From positions 1 through 10,997 of the forward strand of contig WRCI01000042.1 in NCBI GenBank assembly GCA_009784145.1: DNA of 10,997 nucleotides, written 5' to 3'. Position numbers and translations under genes: made by a program. The DNA is from Methanobrevibacter sp. Its GTDB lineage: Archaea; Methanobacteriota; Methanobacteria; Methanobacteriales; Methanobacteriaceae. This document shows, piece after piece, positions 4,770-10,997 of this stretch. The notes under the pieces are model-generated. The model was given only the letters and a program-made list of their open reading frames with translations, did no database searches and was not told where the DNA came from. Each line of letters begins with the position of its first letter. Positions within the stretch are counted from its first letter, which is position 1.

Positions 4770-6500
4770 TCATGATGAGCATTCTGTTGAATATTGGGAT
4801 AATAAAACAGCTACTCTATGAGTAGTTATATCATCTAATCTTTTTGGTCCGTGGACTATTTTATATAATAATTCATCTAAAAATAAATCTTCATCAGTTA
4901 AAGGCATATTTATAACAGCTACTTCATTATTTACAAAACCAACTAATGGTTCAGTATAACAATTATCAAATCCATTTTCACCTAAGAAAGTAACTAAATC
5001 TTCACTTAAATGAATTGCTTTTTGTTTGATTTTATTGTTATGGTCAAATTCAATCTTTTTTCTAGTATATTTAAATTGAAATTTTTTATTTCCTTTGACG
5101 TGGTTAGCATCATCATCAGAATCAGTTCCAGCCAATATTAAATCATCTAATTTAGAATTAGCTATCATTCTTTCATTTTCAATATCTGTTCTAAGTCTTT
5201 CTTTATCTTCTTTTTCACTATAGTTTTGACCTATAATTGAAAAAATTCCAGAAGGTCCAACAACTACGTGATTTATACCACTACTAGAATCTGGAACTTT
5301 AACATAATATAATACATAGAACTTTTCAGGTAATGTTAATAATCGTTCTCTGATTATTTTCCCTCTTTTTTCAGTAGCTTTATGATTTTTAATTTTGAAT
5401 ACACCAATACCAAATAAAATGAAACCTATACCTATAATACCCAAGCTATATATTCTTTCAGAGAATAAAACATCTGCAAAACCTATAAGAGCCACAATAA
5501 GTCCTGCAATAATATAAACATCATGATAAGATTTGTTTGTTATATTTGGATCAGGCATTAAATCTTTTTTATGGCTTTTTGTTTCATTTTTTTCTTTTGA
5601 ATCTTTTTCTTTTAGATTTTTTTCTTTTAAATCTTCTTCTTCCAAAGTTTTTTCTTCTAAATCTTTTTCTTTAAGATTTCTTTCTTCTAAACTTTTTTCT
5701 TCCAAAGTTTCTTCATTTAAATCTTTTTCTTTAGGAATTTCAGCTTTTTCATTATTTTCAAGCTCTACATCATTTAGGTTATAATCTTTATCATTATTTT
5801 GCTGATTTTTGTTTGATTCCTCTTCAGAATTTTTCTCATGATTTGGTGATTGACTTTCTTCAGAACTAATATTTTCAGCAGTATTTTCTTTGTTTACTTT
5901 CTTGTTAGCTTTTTGTTGCATTTTTTGTTTTCTACTAATTTTTTGCTTCGTTTTCTGGTTTTTGTTATCTTTTTGTTTGTTTTCATTATTTTTTGTTTTC
6001 TTTTCTTCAGGTGTTTTTTTATCTTCACTAGTATTTACTGTGTTTTCTCTTTTTTCTAATGTAATTGGTTTATTTTCAGTTTTATTCTGAATATCTTTAT
6101 TATAATTATCATGATTAATATTAGAACTAGAATCATTAGGATGAGAATTATCTGATAAGTTTTTTTGGATTAGTTTTCTTTCTTCAATTATTCTATTAAT
6201 CTTTTCATCAGCATAACGTAATTCTCCATAACAACTTGCACATTCATAATCATCAATATTTTCATTGCTATCAAGTCGGTATTTTAATCCACAATTTTTA
6301 CAATATACAATTCCAGAATCAGTTTTTTGACTGTTTAAATCTTCAACTCTACTTTTTTTGTTAAGATTAGAAGAAACTAAAGGATAATTTTCAACTTCTT
6401 CTAGACTTCCAGCACATACAGAACACTCATATCCTTCGATAGTTTCATTATCATCTATCTGATATTTAGCTCCACAATTTTTACATGCTACAACTTTCAT
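4770..6500 (-). CDS. Double zinc-ribbon membrane protein with a degenerate NERD (nuclease-related) domain
   Basis: The 576-residue protein has a clear domain order. Two zinc ribbons come first (Cys6/9/26/29 and Cys67/70/87/90), each starting CKNCG and looking like duplicates. A long charged, probably disordered linker (about 105-315) includes nine 5-residue units of the xxLxE type (259-303). Two membrane spans follow (about 329-346 and 351-369). The last part (about 377-550) matches NERD, a PD-(D/E)xK nuclease relative, through GINHVVVGPSGIFSIIGQNYS (408-428 in part). There the usual Asp, Glu and Lys of ID-H...IExK are replaced by Asn410, Ile423 and Gln425, so nuclease activity is unlikely. 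Both soluble parts probably face the cytoplasm with the short loop outside. Function is unknown; binding or scaffolding is a reasonable guess. ATG 6500 places the first CxxC at residue 6. Confidence 0.82.
   Translation of the reverse strand: MKVVACKNCGAKYQIDDNETIEGYECSVCAGSLEEVENYPLVSSNLNKKSRVEDLNSQKTDSGIVYCKNCGLKYRLDSNENIDDYECASCYGELRYADEKINRIIEERKLIQKNLSDNSHPNDSSSNINHDNYNKDIQNKTENKPITLEKRENTVNTSEDKKTPEEKKTKNNENKQKDNKNQKTKQKISRKQKMQQKANKKVNKENTAENISSEESQSPNHEKNSEEESNKNQQNNDKDYNLNDVELENNEKAEIPKEKDLNEETLEEKSLEERNLKEKDLEEKTLEEEDLKEKNLKEKDSKEKNETKSHKKDLMPDPNITNKSYHDVYIIAGLIVALIGFADVLFSERIYSLGIIGIGFILFGIGVFKIKNHKATEKRGKIIRERLLTLPEKFYVLYYVKVPDSSSGINHVVVGPSGIFSIIGQNYSEKEDKERLRTDIENERMIANSKLDDLILAGTDSDDDANHVKGNKKFQFKYTRKKIEFDHNNKIKQKAIHLSEDLVTFLGENGFDNCYTEPLVGFVNNEVAVINMPLTDEDLFLDELLYKIVHGPKRLDDITTHRVAVLLSQYSTECSS
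5592..5726 (-). repeat. Nine in-frame 15-bp repeats coding a pentapeptide linker
   Basis: Residues 259-303 of the NERD-like protein consist of nine 5-residue units: KDLNE, ETLEE, KSLEE, RNLKE, KDLEE, KTLEE, EDLKE, KNLKE, KDSKE. The underlying 15-bp DNA units are similar (plus-strand words such as AAATCTTTTTCTTT recur). A leucine every five residues amid alternating charges does not match a heptad coiled coil, so an extended charged spacer or single helix is likelier. Confidence 0.85.
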
Positions 6501-6517
6501 AGTATCATTATAATTTG

Positions 6518-6540
6518 ATAATATTATTTTTTAATATTAT
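6518..6540. promoter_or_regulatory. 9-bp inverted repeat in the leader/promoter of the NERD-like gene
   Basis: ATAATATTA (6518-6526) and TAATATTAT (6532-6540) are perfectly inverted around a 5-base T loop, 18-40 bases before the ATG at 6500. It is wholly A/T, so it could be an operator, part of the TATA region, or chance in this composition. Confidence 0.4.
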
Positions 6541-6541
6541 T

Positions 6542-6573
6542 TCACAGTCTTTTTTCAATAATAATCACAGTCT
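6542..6573. promoter_or_regulatory. Direct repeat TCACAGTCT x2, possible regulator site
   Basis: TCACAGTCT occurs at 6542-6550 and 6565-6573, 23 bp apart, 42-73 bases upstream of the NERD-like gene. A 9-base word with four G/C repeated exactly is notable in DNA that is otherwise nearly all A/T. Position just upstream of the likely TATA region fits an activator or repressor site. Confidence 0.45.
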
Positions 6574-6870
6574 AGATTAAATCTTGTTTTAGAAACTTAA
6601 TTTATATAATTATAAGGATTTATTATATTAACTCCAATATATCTTAATTTAAAGATATTATGGTATAAATATTATAATAATAATTACTTTCTTATATTAC
6701 AATATAATTGATTTTATAATGTTCTAATTTATGCCATTTATTAGATTTAAATATTATGATTTAATTTTCTTATTAGTGATTATATTTATTTTAATTTTAT
6801 ATTTATTTTTATTTTAATTTTATTTTTTTATATTTTTCTATATAATTTTATAATTTTTGATATAATAATA

Positions 6871-6891
6871 ATATGAGAATATAGCTCATAT
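6871..6891. other. 7-bp inverted repeat downstream of the GT4 gene
   Basis: ATATGAG (6871-6877) and CTCATAT (6885-6891) are inverted around seven bases, 65-85 bases past the GT4 stop codon on the minus strand. There is no clean T-run after it on that strand, so it is a weak terminator candidate; a transcript-end hairpin or protein site is also possible. Confidence 0.35.
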
Positions 6892-6955
6892 AAGAATAAT
6901 AGAGGAATATATTAATTAAAAATAAATTAAAATTAATATCACTTATTTAAATATT

Positions 6956-8182
6956 TCATTTTTTTAATATATTTTCATAAATAGTTTTAATTTGACTTTC
7001 AATGGAATCCCAGTTATATCTTTCTTTAATTAGGTTTTTTCCATTTTTACCAAATTCATTCATTAGCTTTTCATCAGTAATTAAGCTTTTAATCGAAGTT
7101 GCAAGTTTTATTTCATCATATTCAGATGTAAATCCTGTGACACTATCAACCCAATCGCTTATATGATTATTTTCTGTCAAAACTAAAGGTTTCCCACAAG
7201 CCATTGCTTCTAATCCACTAGTTGTAAAAGATTCATATTTGGAAGGCATAATAAAAATATCACAATCAAGCAAAGCTTCTTTCTTATTGTTTTCATATAA
7301 TGGACCAGTTATAATAACATTTTTTTTTAAATCATATTTTTCTATTAAGGTTTTTAATTCTTTTAAAAATCCATTGTCTGGTCCAACAATAGCTAATTTT
7401 ATATTTTTAGAAGCTTTTATATTTTCAGAATCTTTTATATTTTCAGAAGTTTTAAAATCATCATTTAAAATTGAAAATGATTTAATTAAAAGGCCTAATC
7501 CTTTTATTTTATTGAGTCGCCCAAGAAATAAGAGTAATTTTTCATCATCTTTTATATTATATTTTTTTCTAAAAATCCCTTTTTTTGGTAAATTATTTTT
7601 ATCATATTCTTCTAAATTAATCCCTAAAGGAACTATTTCTATATTTTCTTCTTTAACTCTCATTTTTAAATATTGTTGTTTTTCGACTTCTGTAAGAGCT
7701 AAAACTTTTTTTGCATTATGTAAGATTTTAAATCCCCATAATTTATCAAAAATTTCTTTTAATTTTTCTTTTTGAAAAAAGGGAAGAACTGAACCATGAG
7801 CTTGAAGTACATAGGGAATATTGAATTTGTGTGCATAATAGCTTGTTGCAATAGCTAAAGAATGTCGATGCTCATGTATATGGATAATGTCATATTTTTT
7901 AATTTTTTTTCTCAACTTAAAAGGAAAAGAATAGGGAGTATCTATTAAAAATGAGGATTTCAGTGAATTTGATAAGTTTCTAAAATAATATGTTTTAACA
8001 CCATCAATATCAACATCATATCTTTTTTTGAGTCTTATTCTTTTATCACAACTATCTGTGGTAAAAACAACTACATTGTGTCCATGTTGTGCTTGCTTTT
8101 TAGATAGTTCATAAACTGCATTAACTACTCCTCCTGCAGCTAAACAAGGATAAAATGTTGGAACAACATGTAAAATATTCAT
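6956..8182 (-). CDS. Family GT4 glycosyltransferase
   Basis: This 408-residue protein has the GT-B fold layout of GT4 retaining glycosyltransferases, which move a sugar from a nucleotide-sugar donor to a glycan or lipid acceptor. The N-terminal acceptor domain begins MNILHVVPTFYPCLAAGGV with the glycine-rich loop (17-18), followed by DIIHIHEH (98-105) and LQAHGS (126-131). The donor domain begins near LLLFLGRLNKIKGL (216-229). The EX7E motif is Glu317 and Glu325 in ESFTTSGLE, followed by AMACGKPLV (326-334). A repetitive insert (KTSENIKDSENIKASKNIK, 244-262 area) lies between strands of the donor domain. No membrane span is seen, so it should act at the inner membrane face. Donor and acceptor cannot be named. 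Start ATG 8182 matches the family N-terminus; no good Shine-Dalgarno precedes it. A 19-bp repeat array with TATA-like boxes lies directly upstream. Confidence 0.93.
   Translation of the reverse strand: MNILHVVPTFYPCLAAGGVVNAVYELSKKQAQHGHNVVVFTTDSCDKRIRLKKRYDVDIDGVKTYYFRNLSNSLKSSFLIDTPYSFPFKLRKKIKKYDIIHIHEHRHSLAIATSYYAHKFNIPYVLQAHGSVLPFFQKEKLKEIFDKLWGFKILHNAKKVLALTEVEKQQYLKMRVKEENIEIVPLGINLEEYDKNNLPKKGIFRKKYNIKDDEKLLLFLGRLNKIKGLGLLIKSFSILNDDFKTSENIKDSENIKASKNIKLAIVGPDNGFLKELKTLIEKYDLKKNVIITGPLYENNKKEALLDCDIFIMPSKYESFTTSGLEAMACGKPLVLTENNHISDWVDSVTGFTSEYDEIKLATSIKSLITDEKLMNEFGKNGKNLIKERYNWDSIESQIKTIYENILKK
7394..7447 (-). repeat. Three in-frame 18-bp repeats inside the GT4 gene
   Basis: Residues 246-263 of the glycosyltransferase are built of three 6-residue units (SENIKD, SENIKA, SKNIKL), matching 18-bp DNA units with the plus-strand word TTTATATTTTCAGAA repeated. 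The insert lies in a loop of the donor domain after the helix LLIKSFSIL, where family members usually have a short turn before the LAIVG strand, so it should be tolerated structurally. Confidence 0.8.
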
Positions 8183-8202
8183 ATTATCAGCTATTTCTTG
8201 TA

Positions 8203-8354
8203 TTTATATAATGTTTATTTATTTATACAATGTTAATTTAGTTATATAATACTTATTTAGTTATATAATACTTATTTAGTTATATAATGTTTATTTAGTT
8301 ATATAATGTTTATTTATTTATGCAGTGTTTATTTAGTTATATAATACTTATTTA
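8203..8354. repeat. Eight tandem 19-bp repeats carrying TATA-like boxes upstream of the GT4 gene
   Basis: Eight unbroken 19-bp units start at 8203, 8222, 8241, 8260, 8279, 8298, 8317 and 8336. The common form is GTTATATAATACTTATTTA or the same with ATGTTT. Six of the eight contain TTATATAA; the units at 8222 (TTATACAA) and 8317 (TTATGCAG) have lost it. The array fills most of the 202-bp gap between the DGGGP synthase stop and the GT4 start at 8182. TTATATAA is symmetric, so each box could work on the minus strand. The nearest intact boxes are 8204-8211 (almost leaderless transcript) and 8242-8249 (leader about 35-40 bases). Confidence 0.95.
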
Positions 8355-8384
8355 TTTTTTTATATTGTTTTGACTATTTAATGT

Positions 8385-9251
8385 TTAAAAACTAATTGAT
8401 CCAATTGTAAAAGCAATAAACACAATCATCATTCCGATTTTGATGAATTTAGACACTTTAGCACAGGTTTCAGGGTTTTGATCTTTTAATATTTTATAAA
8501 CTCCATATAAAAACATGATTATTCCAATTAGAAGGATTAATATGTAGTAAATATTAAATATATTATAAATATATAATAAAGGACTTAAAACAATAGCTAA
8601 AATCATTAAAGATGTAGCTAAATATGAAGATATTTTCAAACCATATTTTATTGGAAAAGTTCTTGCTTTTTCGACTTTATCTCCTTCAATATCTTCCATA
8701 TCTTTTGTAATCTCTCTTGCCATTGTCATTAAAAATGCGAAAAATCCAATATAAGCTGAAATCGCAACAATTTTAAGAGAAACAATGTCGCCGTCATATG
8801 CTATTATAATTCCTGCAAAAATAAAACACAATCCAGTTAATAATGAAACAGCTATATTCCCTATTAAAGCTATTTTTTTAAGAGTATGTGCATAATAATA
8901 CATTAATAATGAGGATAATGCAATTATTAATGCAGGTATAAAGTTATCTATTAAATAACTAATAGTAATTCCTAAAATAATAGCTGTTATAAATAGTAAA
9001 GAAGCATAAGTATATGCATTTTTTAAAGAAATTCTTCCAGAAGGAATTGGTCGTGAAGGTTTATTAATTGCATCAATTTTATAATCGAAATAATCATTTA
9101 TAACATTTCCTCCTCCAGTAACTATAAAAACAGCTAAAGCACATAATATAATGGGTAAATTGTAGTTTTTAGCTATTATTGCAATTAAAATAACTGCAAT
9201 CACTGCCATTATTGCATTCCCTGGGCGGAGTATTTCTAAATATGCATTCAT
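8385..9251 (-). CDS. Digeranylgeranylglyceryl phosphate (DGGGP) synthase, UbiA family
   Basis: This enzyme adds the second geranylgeranyl chain to geranylgeranylglyceryl phosphate, the second ether-bond step of archaeal membrane lipid synthesis, inside the membrane. The protein has 288 residues, the usual length, with about eight or nine hydrophobic segments. Both Asp-rich prenyl-diphosphate/Mg sites are intact: NDYFDYKID (52-60) followed by NKPSRPIPSGRIS (63-75), and the second site with Asp184, Asp187 and Asp191 in REITKDMEDIEGD. The opening NAYLEILRPGNAIM is typical of archaeal DGGGP synthases, which favours this over a quinone or heme prenyltransferase. GTGAT lies four bases before the ATG at 9251. 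A TATA-like TTTTTATAAAAAA lies near 9298-9310 on the minus strand. Housekeeping in nature, it sits between two glycosyltransferases but has its own spacers on both sides. Confidence 0.93.
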   Translation of the reverse strand: MNAYLEILRPGNAIMAVIAVILIAIIAKNYNLPIILCALAVFIVTGGGNVINDYFDYKIDAINKPSRPIPSGRISLKNAYTYASLLFITAIILGITISYLIDNFIPALIIALSSLLMYYYAHTLKKIALIGNIAVSLLTGLCFIFAGIIIAYDGDIVSLKIVAISAYIGFFAFLMTMAREITKDMEDIEGDKVEKARTFPIKYGLKISSYLATSLMILAIVLSPLLYIYNIFNIYYILILLIGIIMFLYGVYKILKDQNPETCAKVSKFIKIGMMIVFIAFTIGSISF

Positions 9252-9323
9252 TCAATCACGTATAATTTTTTTATTTATCAATGACTTGTTTTTTATTTTT
9301 TATAAAAATTTTCTATTTTTTAT

Positions 9324-9361
9324 AAATTAAAAACAAAGCTTTTTACAAATTAAAAACAAAG
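9324..9361 (-). terminator. Duplicated T-tract after the upstream glycosyltransferase gene
   Basis: AAATTAAAAACAAAG occurs at 9324-9338 and 9347-9361, a 23-bp period. On the minus strand this reads CTTTGTTTTTAATTT twice, starting 6 bases after the stop at 9368. Runs of T downstream of a gene are the usual archaeal termination signal, so the duplicate may give tandem termination. The same region borders the DGGGP synthase promoter. Confidence 0.5.
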
Positions 9362-9367
9362 TTTTTA

Positions 9368-10693
9368 TTATTCATATATTCTTTTTTTAGTTAATAAGTT
9401 TAATAGCTTTCCAAATTTCCCAGCTGTACTTAAAAGAGTATAATCATTTAGATTATTATTAGCTTTGTATTTCACATATCCATTTTCAATAAAATTATTA
9501 TAAATTTTTAGTATAGTTTCCTTGGTTTGGTTTAATGTAGAAACATGAAAACCTACTCCAGTATCTTCGATTAAATTTTTCAAAGATCCTTCTTTATAAC
9601 CAATAGAAAGAATTGGTCGTTGGGCAGCTAAATACTCATAAATTTTTCCAGGTAAAAACATATTTTCTTTTTTATTATTCCAAGATAATAATAAAAGTAC
9701 TTGAGATTCTCTTTGCTTTTTTAAAACTTCTTCGTTAGGAATTGAGCCATGTAAATTTAATATAGTGTTCACATGATAATTTTTAGCTATTTTTTCTAAT
9801 CCATCATTGTCTCCATAAAAATCAAGAGAAATTAAATTTGGGTTTATTTTTCTTTCAATAATTAATTGTTTGATGGATTCAAAAAGAAATGTTGGGTCTC
9901 TCTTTCCACCATATAATAATCCAGTATATACAAAATTTAGCTTGTCAGAACTATTTGATTTATTTTTTAAATTATTTTTTGTATGATTGGATTTTAGCTC
10001 TTCAGGATCAAAACCAGATAGAATTGAATAAATCTTTTTATTTGGGTGCAATTTTTTTAAAGTCATAGCTGCTAAATCAGTAGTTGTAGTTAAAACATCA
10101 GCATATTTAAAAGTTTCAATTTCAAGCTTTTTTTCAAAATAATTTCTAATAAAAGTATGATTTATATAGGGATTCAAATTCCAAAGATCTCTTAAATCAG
10201 CCACCCATGGAATATCATATAGTTTTTTGAGGTCTTTAGCTATTACATGTGATGTAATTGGCCATGAAGAGCTAATGATAGCTTCAATATTATTTATTTC
10301 AATAGTTTCTTTAGCAATTTCAATAGCAGGATCATGCCAATATTTCATTCCATCAGGATAAGCAAATACTTCTCCAGCTGTTGAAATTAAACTTGATAAA
10401 AATTGATTGTTTTTACTTATAGGTGGATTAGATATATTTGAGTTTTTCTCTTCATTAACATTTAAAGAGATATTTAATTTTTTTAACCATTTATCTAACA
10501 TATCTTCATATTCAGTTTCAATAACTTTAAAATTAGAATTATCTATATTGTGTGGTGTGTTATTTAGCTTAGGAACAATTATAATCGGATTCCATCCAAA
10601 TTCTGGTAAATATTTAGCTAAACCTCTTAAACGCTTTGATGCTACTTCATTTGTCTGGTTGAAATAAAAAGCTATTAAAAGAACATTTCTCAT
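9368..10693 (-). CDS. Glycosyltransferase, GT4-like (GT-B fold)
   Basis: The 441-residue protein resembles GT-B glycosyltransferases of envelope polysaccharide clusters. Visible landmarks are the N-terminal strand RNVLLIAFYF followed by RLRGLAKYLPEFGW (21-34), a strand and motif WVADLRDLW (163-171), DVLTTTTDLAA (199-209), the hinge ILSGFDP (224-230), the donor-domain strand FVYTGLLYGG (254-263), DFYGDND (291-297) and GKIYEYLAAQRPIL (349-362). The last holds the conserved Glu353 at the usual donor-sugar position. The classic EX7E first glutamate is not obvious, as the preceding segment reads SWNNKKENMFLPGKIYE. An Asn/Lys-rich linker (236-250) and an Asn-rich stretch (79-97) are variable inserts. 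No membrane span. A strong Shine-Dalgarno before the ATG at 10693 supports the start. It is the first gene of the minus-strand envelope group within the window; substrate unknown. Confidence 0.85.
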   Translation of the reverse strand: MRNVLLIAFYFNQTNEVASKRLRGLAKYLPEFGWNPIIIVPKLNNTPHNIDNSNFKVIETEYEDMLDKWLKKLNISLNVNEEKNSNISNPPISKNNQFLSSLISTAGEVFAYPDGMKYWHDPAIEIAKETIEINNIEAIISSSWPITSHVIAKDLKKLYDIPWVADLRDLWNLNPYINHTFIRNYFEKKLEIETFKYADVLTTTTDLAAMTLKKLHPNKKIYSILSGFDPEELKSNHTKNNLKNKSNSSDKLNFVYTGLLYGGKRDPTFLFESIKQLIIERKINPNLISLDFYGDNDGLEKIAKNYHVNTILNLHGSIPNEEVLKKQRESQVLLLLSWNNKKENMFLPGKIYEYLAAQRPILSIGYKEGSLKNLIEDTGVGFHVSTLNQTKETILKIYNNFIENGYVKYKANNNLNDYTLLSTAGKFGKLLNLLTKKRIYE

Positions 10694-10997
10694 TTTTCCC
10701 CTCAGTTTAAATAGTTTTGATTTTTAATTATATTTTTTTTAATTATATTTTACTATTTTTTATAATATTTTTTTCATTATTAAATCACTATCTTTAAATT
10801 ATATAAAAACAATAAGTAAAATATATTAATTTTATATTACTGAATATATATTTATAATAAAATTTTATATTATATTTAGTTATATTAAAAATTAATTTAT
10901 ACTAGATATAATATATTATACTAGATATATTATATTAATACTAGAATATAATTATAATATAAAAATTATATTAAAAATTATACTAAATATTATATTA
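10694..10997. other. A/T-only upstream region at the right edge
   Basis: Apart from the ribosome binding site, these 304 bases are almost entirely A and T with stops in all frames. They should contain the promoter of the glycosyltransferase at 10693; AATATAATTA-type boxes near 10727-10750 on the minus strand are candidates but not unique. TATACTAGATATA occurs at 10898-10910 and 10917-10929 (19-bp period), with a variant AATACTAGAATATA at 10937-10950. No gene is visible. Confidence 0.5.
10698..10704 (-). promoter_or_regulatory. Strong Shine-Dalgarno of the 10693 glycosyltransferase
   Basis: On the minus strand TGAGGGG ends four bases before the ATG at 10693. Together with the RHH gene this is one of two strong purine-rich sites in the window and fixes the start. 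Confidence 0.75.

Larger units (their letters stand above)
6501..6955. other. 455-bp spacer upstream of the NERD-like gene
   Basis: This gap runs from the start of the NERD-like gene to the stop of the GT4 gene, both on the minus strand. Near 6518-6573 are the inverted and direct repeats listed separately. The middle (about 6600-6850) is AT-rich with T-rich runs and no convincing frame on either strand. A 7-bp inverted repeat sits at 6871-6891. T-tracts on the minus strand just after the GT4 stop (about 6918-6938) could end that transcript. No tRNA or structured RNA was recognised. Confidence 0.5.

Noticed and set aside
5533..6090. Plus-strand Phe/Ser-rich open frames
   Set aside because: They are the antisense of the Lys/Glu-rich linker in the NERD-like gene; AAA/GAA codons read backwards give Phe and Ser. 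No ribosome site or family pattern supports them.
7239..7775. 178-codon plus-strand frame inside the GT4 gene
   Set aside because: It is antisense to conserved donor-domain residues of the glycosyltransferase and has the Phe/Ser/Lys bias of an antisense reading.
8203..8354. Origin of replication (iterated AT-rich units)
   Set aside because: No Cdc6/Orc gene or G-rich origin recognition box is seen nearby, and the units carry TATA-like boxes next to a gene start, so promoter DNA is a simpler reading.

Overview
The window reads as chromosomal DNA from a very AT-rich methanogenic archaeon, most likely Methanobrevibacter or a close member of the Methanobacteriaceae. Three things point there: intergenic DNA that is almost pure A/T, a UbiA-family enzyme of archaeal ether-lipid synthesis, and TTTATATA / TTATATAA promoter boxes in place of bacterial -35/-10 pairs. 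QueC fits an archaeosine (tRNA G15) pathway. Genus is inferred from protein style and composition, not from a database match.

Layout. Bases 2-1228 (+) hold the 3' part of a nickel-pincer cofactor gene, larC, cut by the left edge. It converges on a membrane-anchored TIM-barrel glycoside-hydrolase-like gene (1535-2455, -), and a composite 36/34-bp repeat array fills the gap. A divergent 409-bp spacer leads to queC (2865-3599, +), followed by a small ribbon-helix-helix gene (3761-3898, +) that is easily missed. From 4122 to 10693 all genes are on the minus strand. In transcription order they are a glycosyltransferase (10693-9368), DGGGP synthase (9251-8385), a GT4 glycosyltransferase (8182-6956), a double-zinc-ribbon membrane protein with a catalytically degenerate NERD domain (6500-4770), and a left-handed beta-helix O-acetyltransferase (4637-4122). 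The spacers between them are 116-455 bp, so each probably has its own promoter. Two glycosyltransferases, an acetyltransferase and a membrane-lipid enzyme make this look like a loose cell-envelope region.

The most distinctive feature is the number of short tandem repeats. In genes their periods are multiples of three and they encode hydrophilic linkers: 21 bp in larC, 15 bp in the NERD-like gene, 18 bp in the GT4 gene. Between genes there is a 36/34-bp composite array, a 19-bp x 8 array and a 21-bp x 3 array. The last two lie directly upstream of envelope genes on the minus strand, and their units carry TATA-like boxes, so copy number could affect promoter number or spacing. I found no CRISPR array, tRNA, rRNA, insertion sequence or integrase. 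I cannot point to a clearly new multi-gene system; the repeat-borne promoters and the degenerate NERD protein are the best leads.
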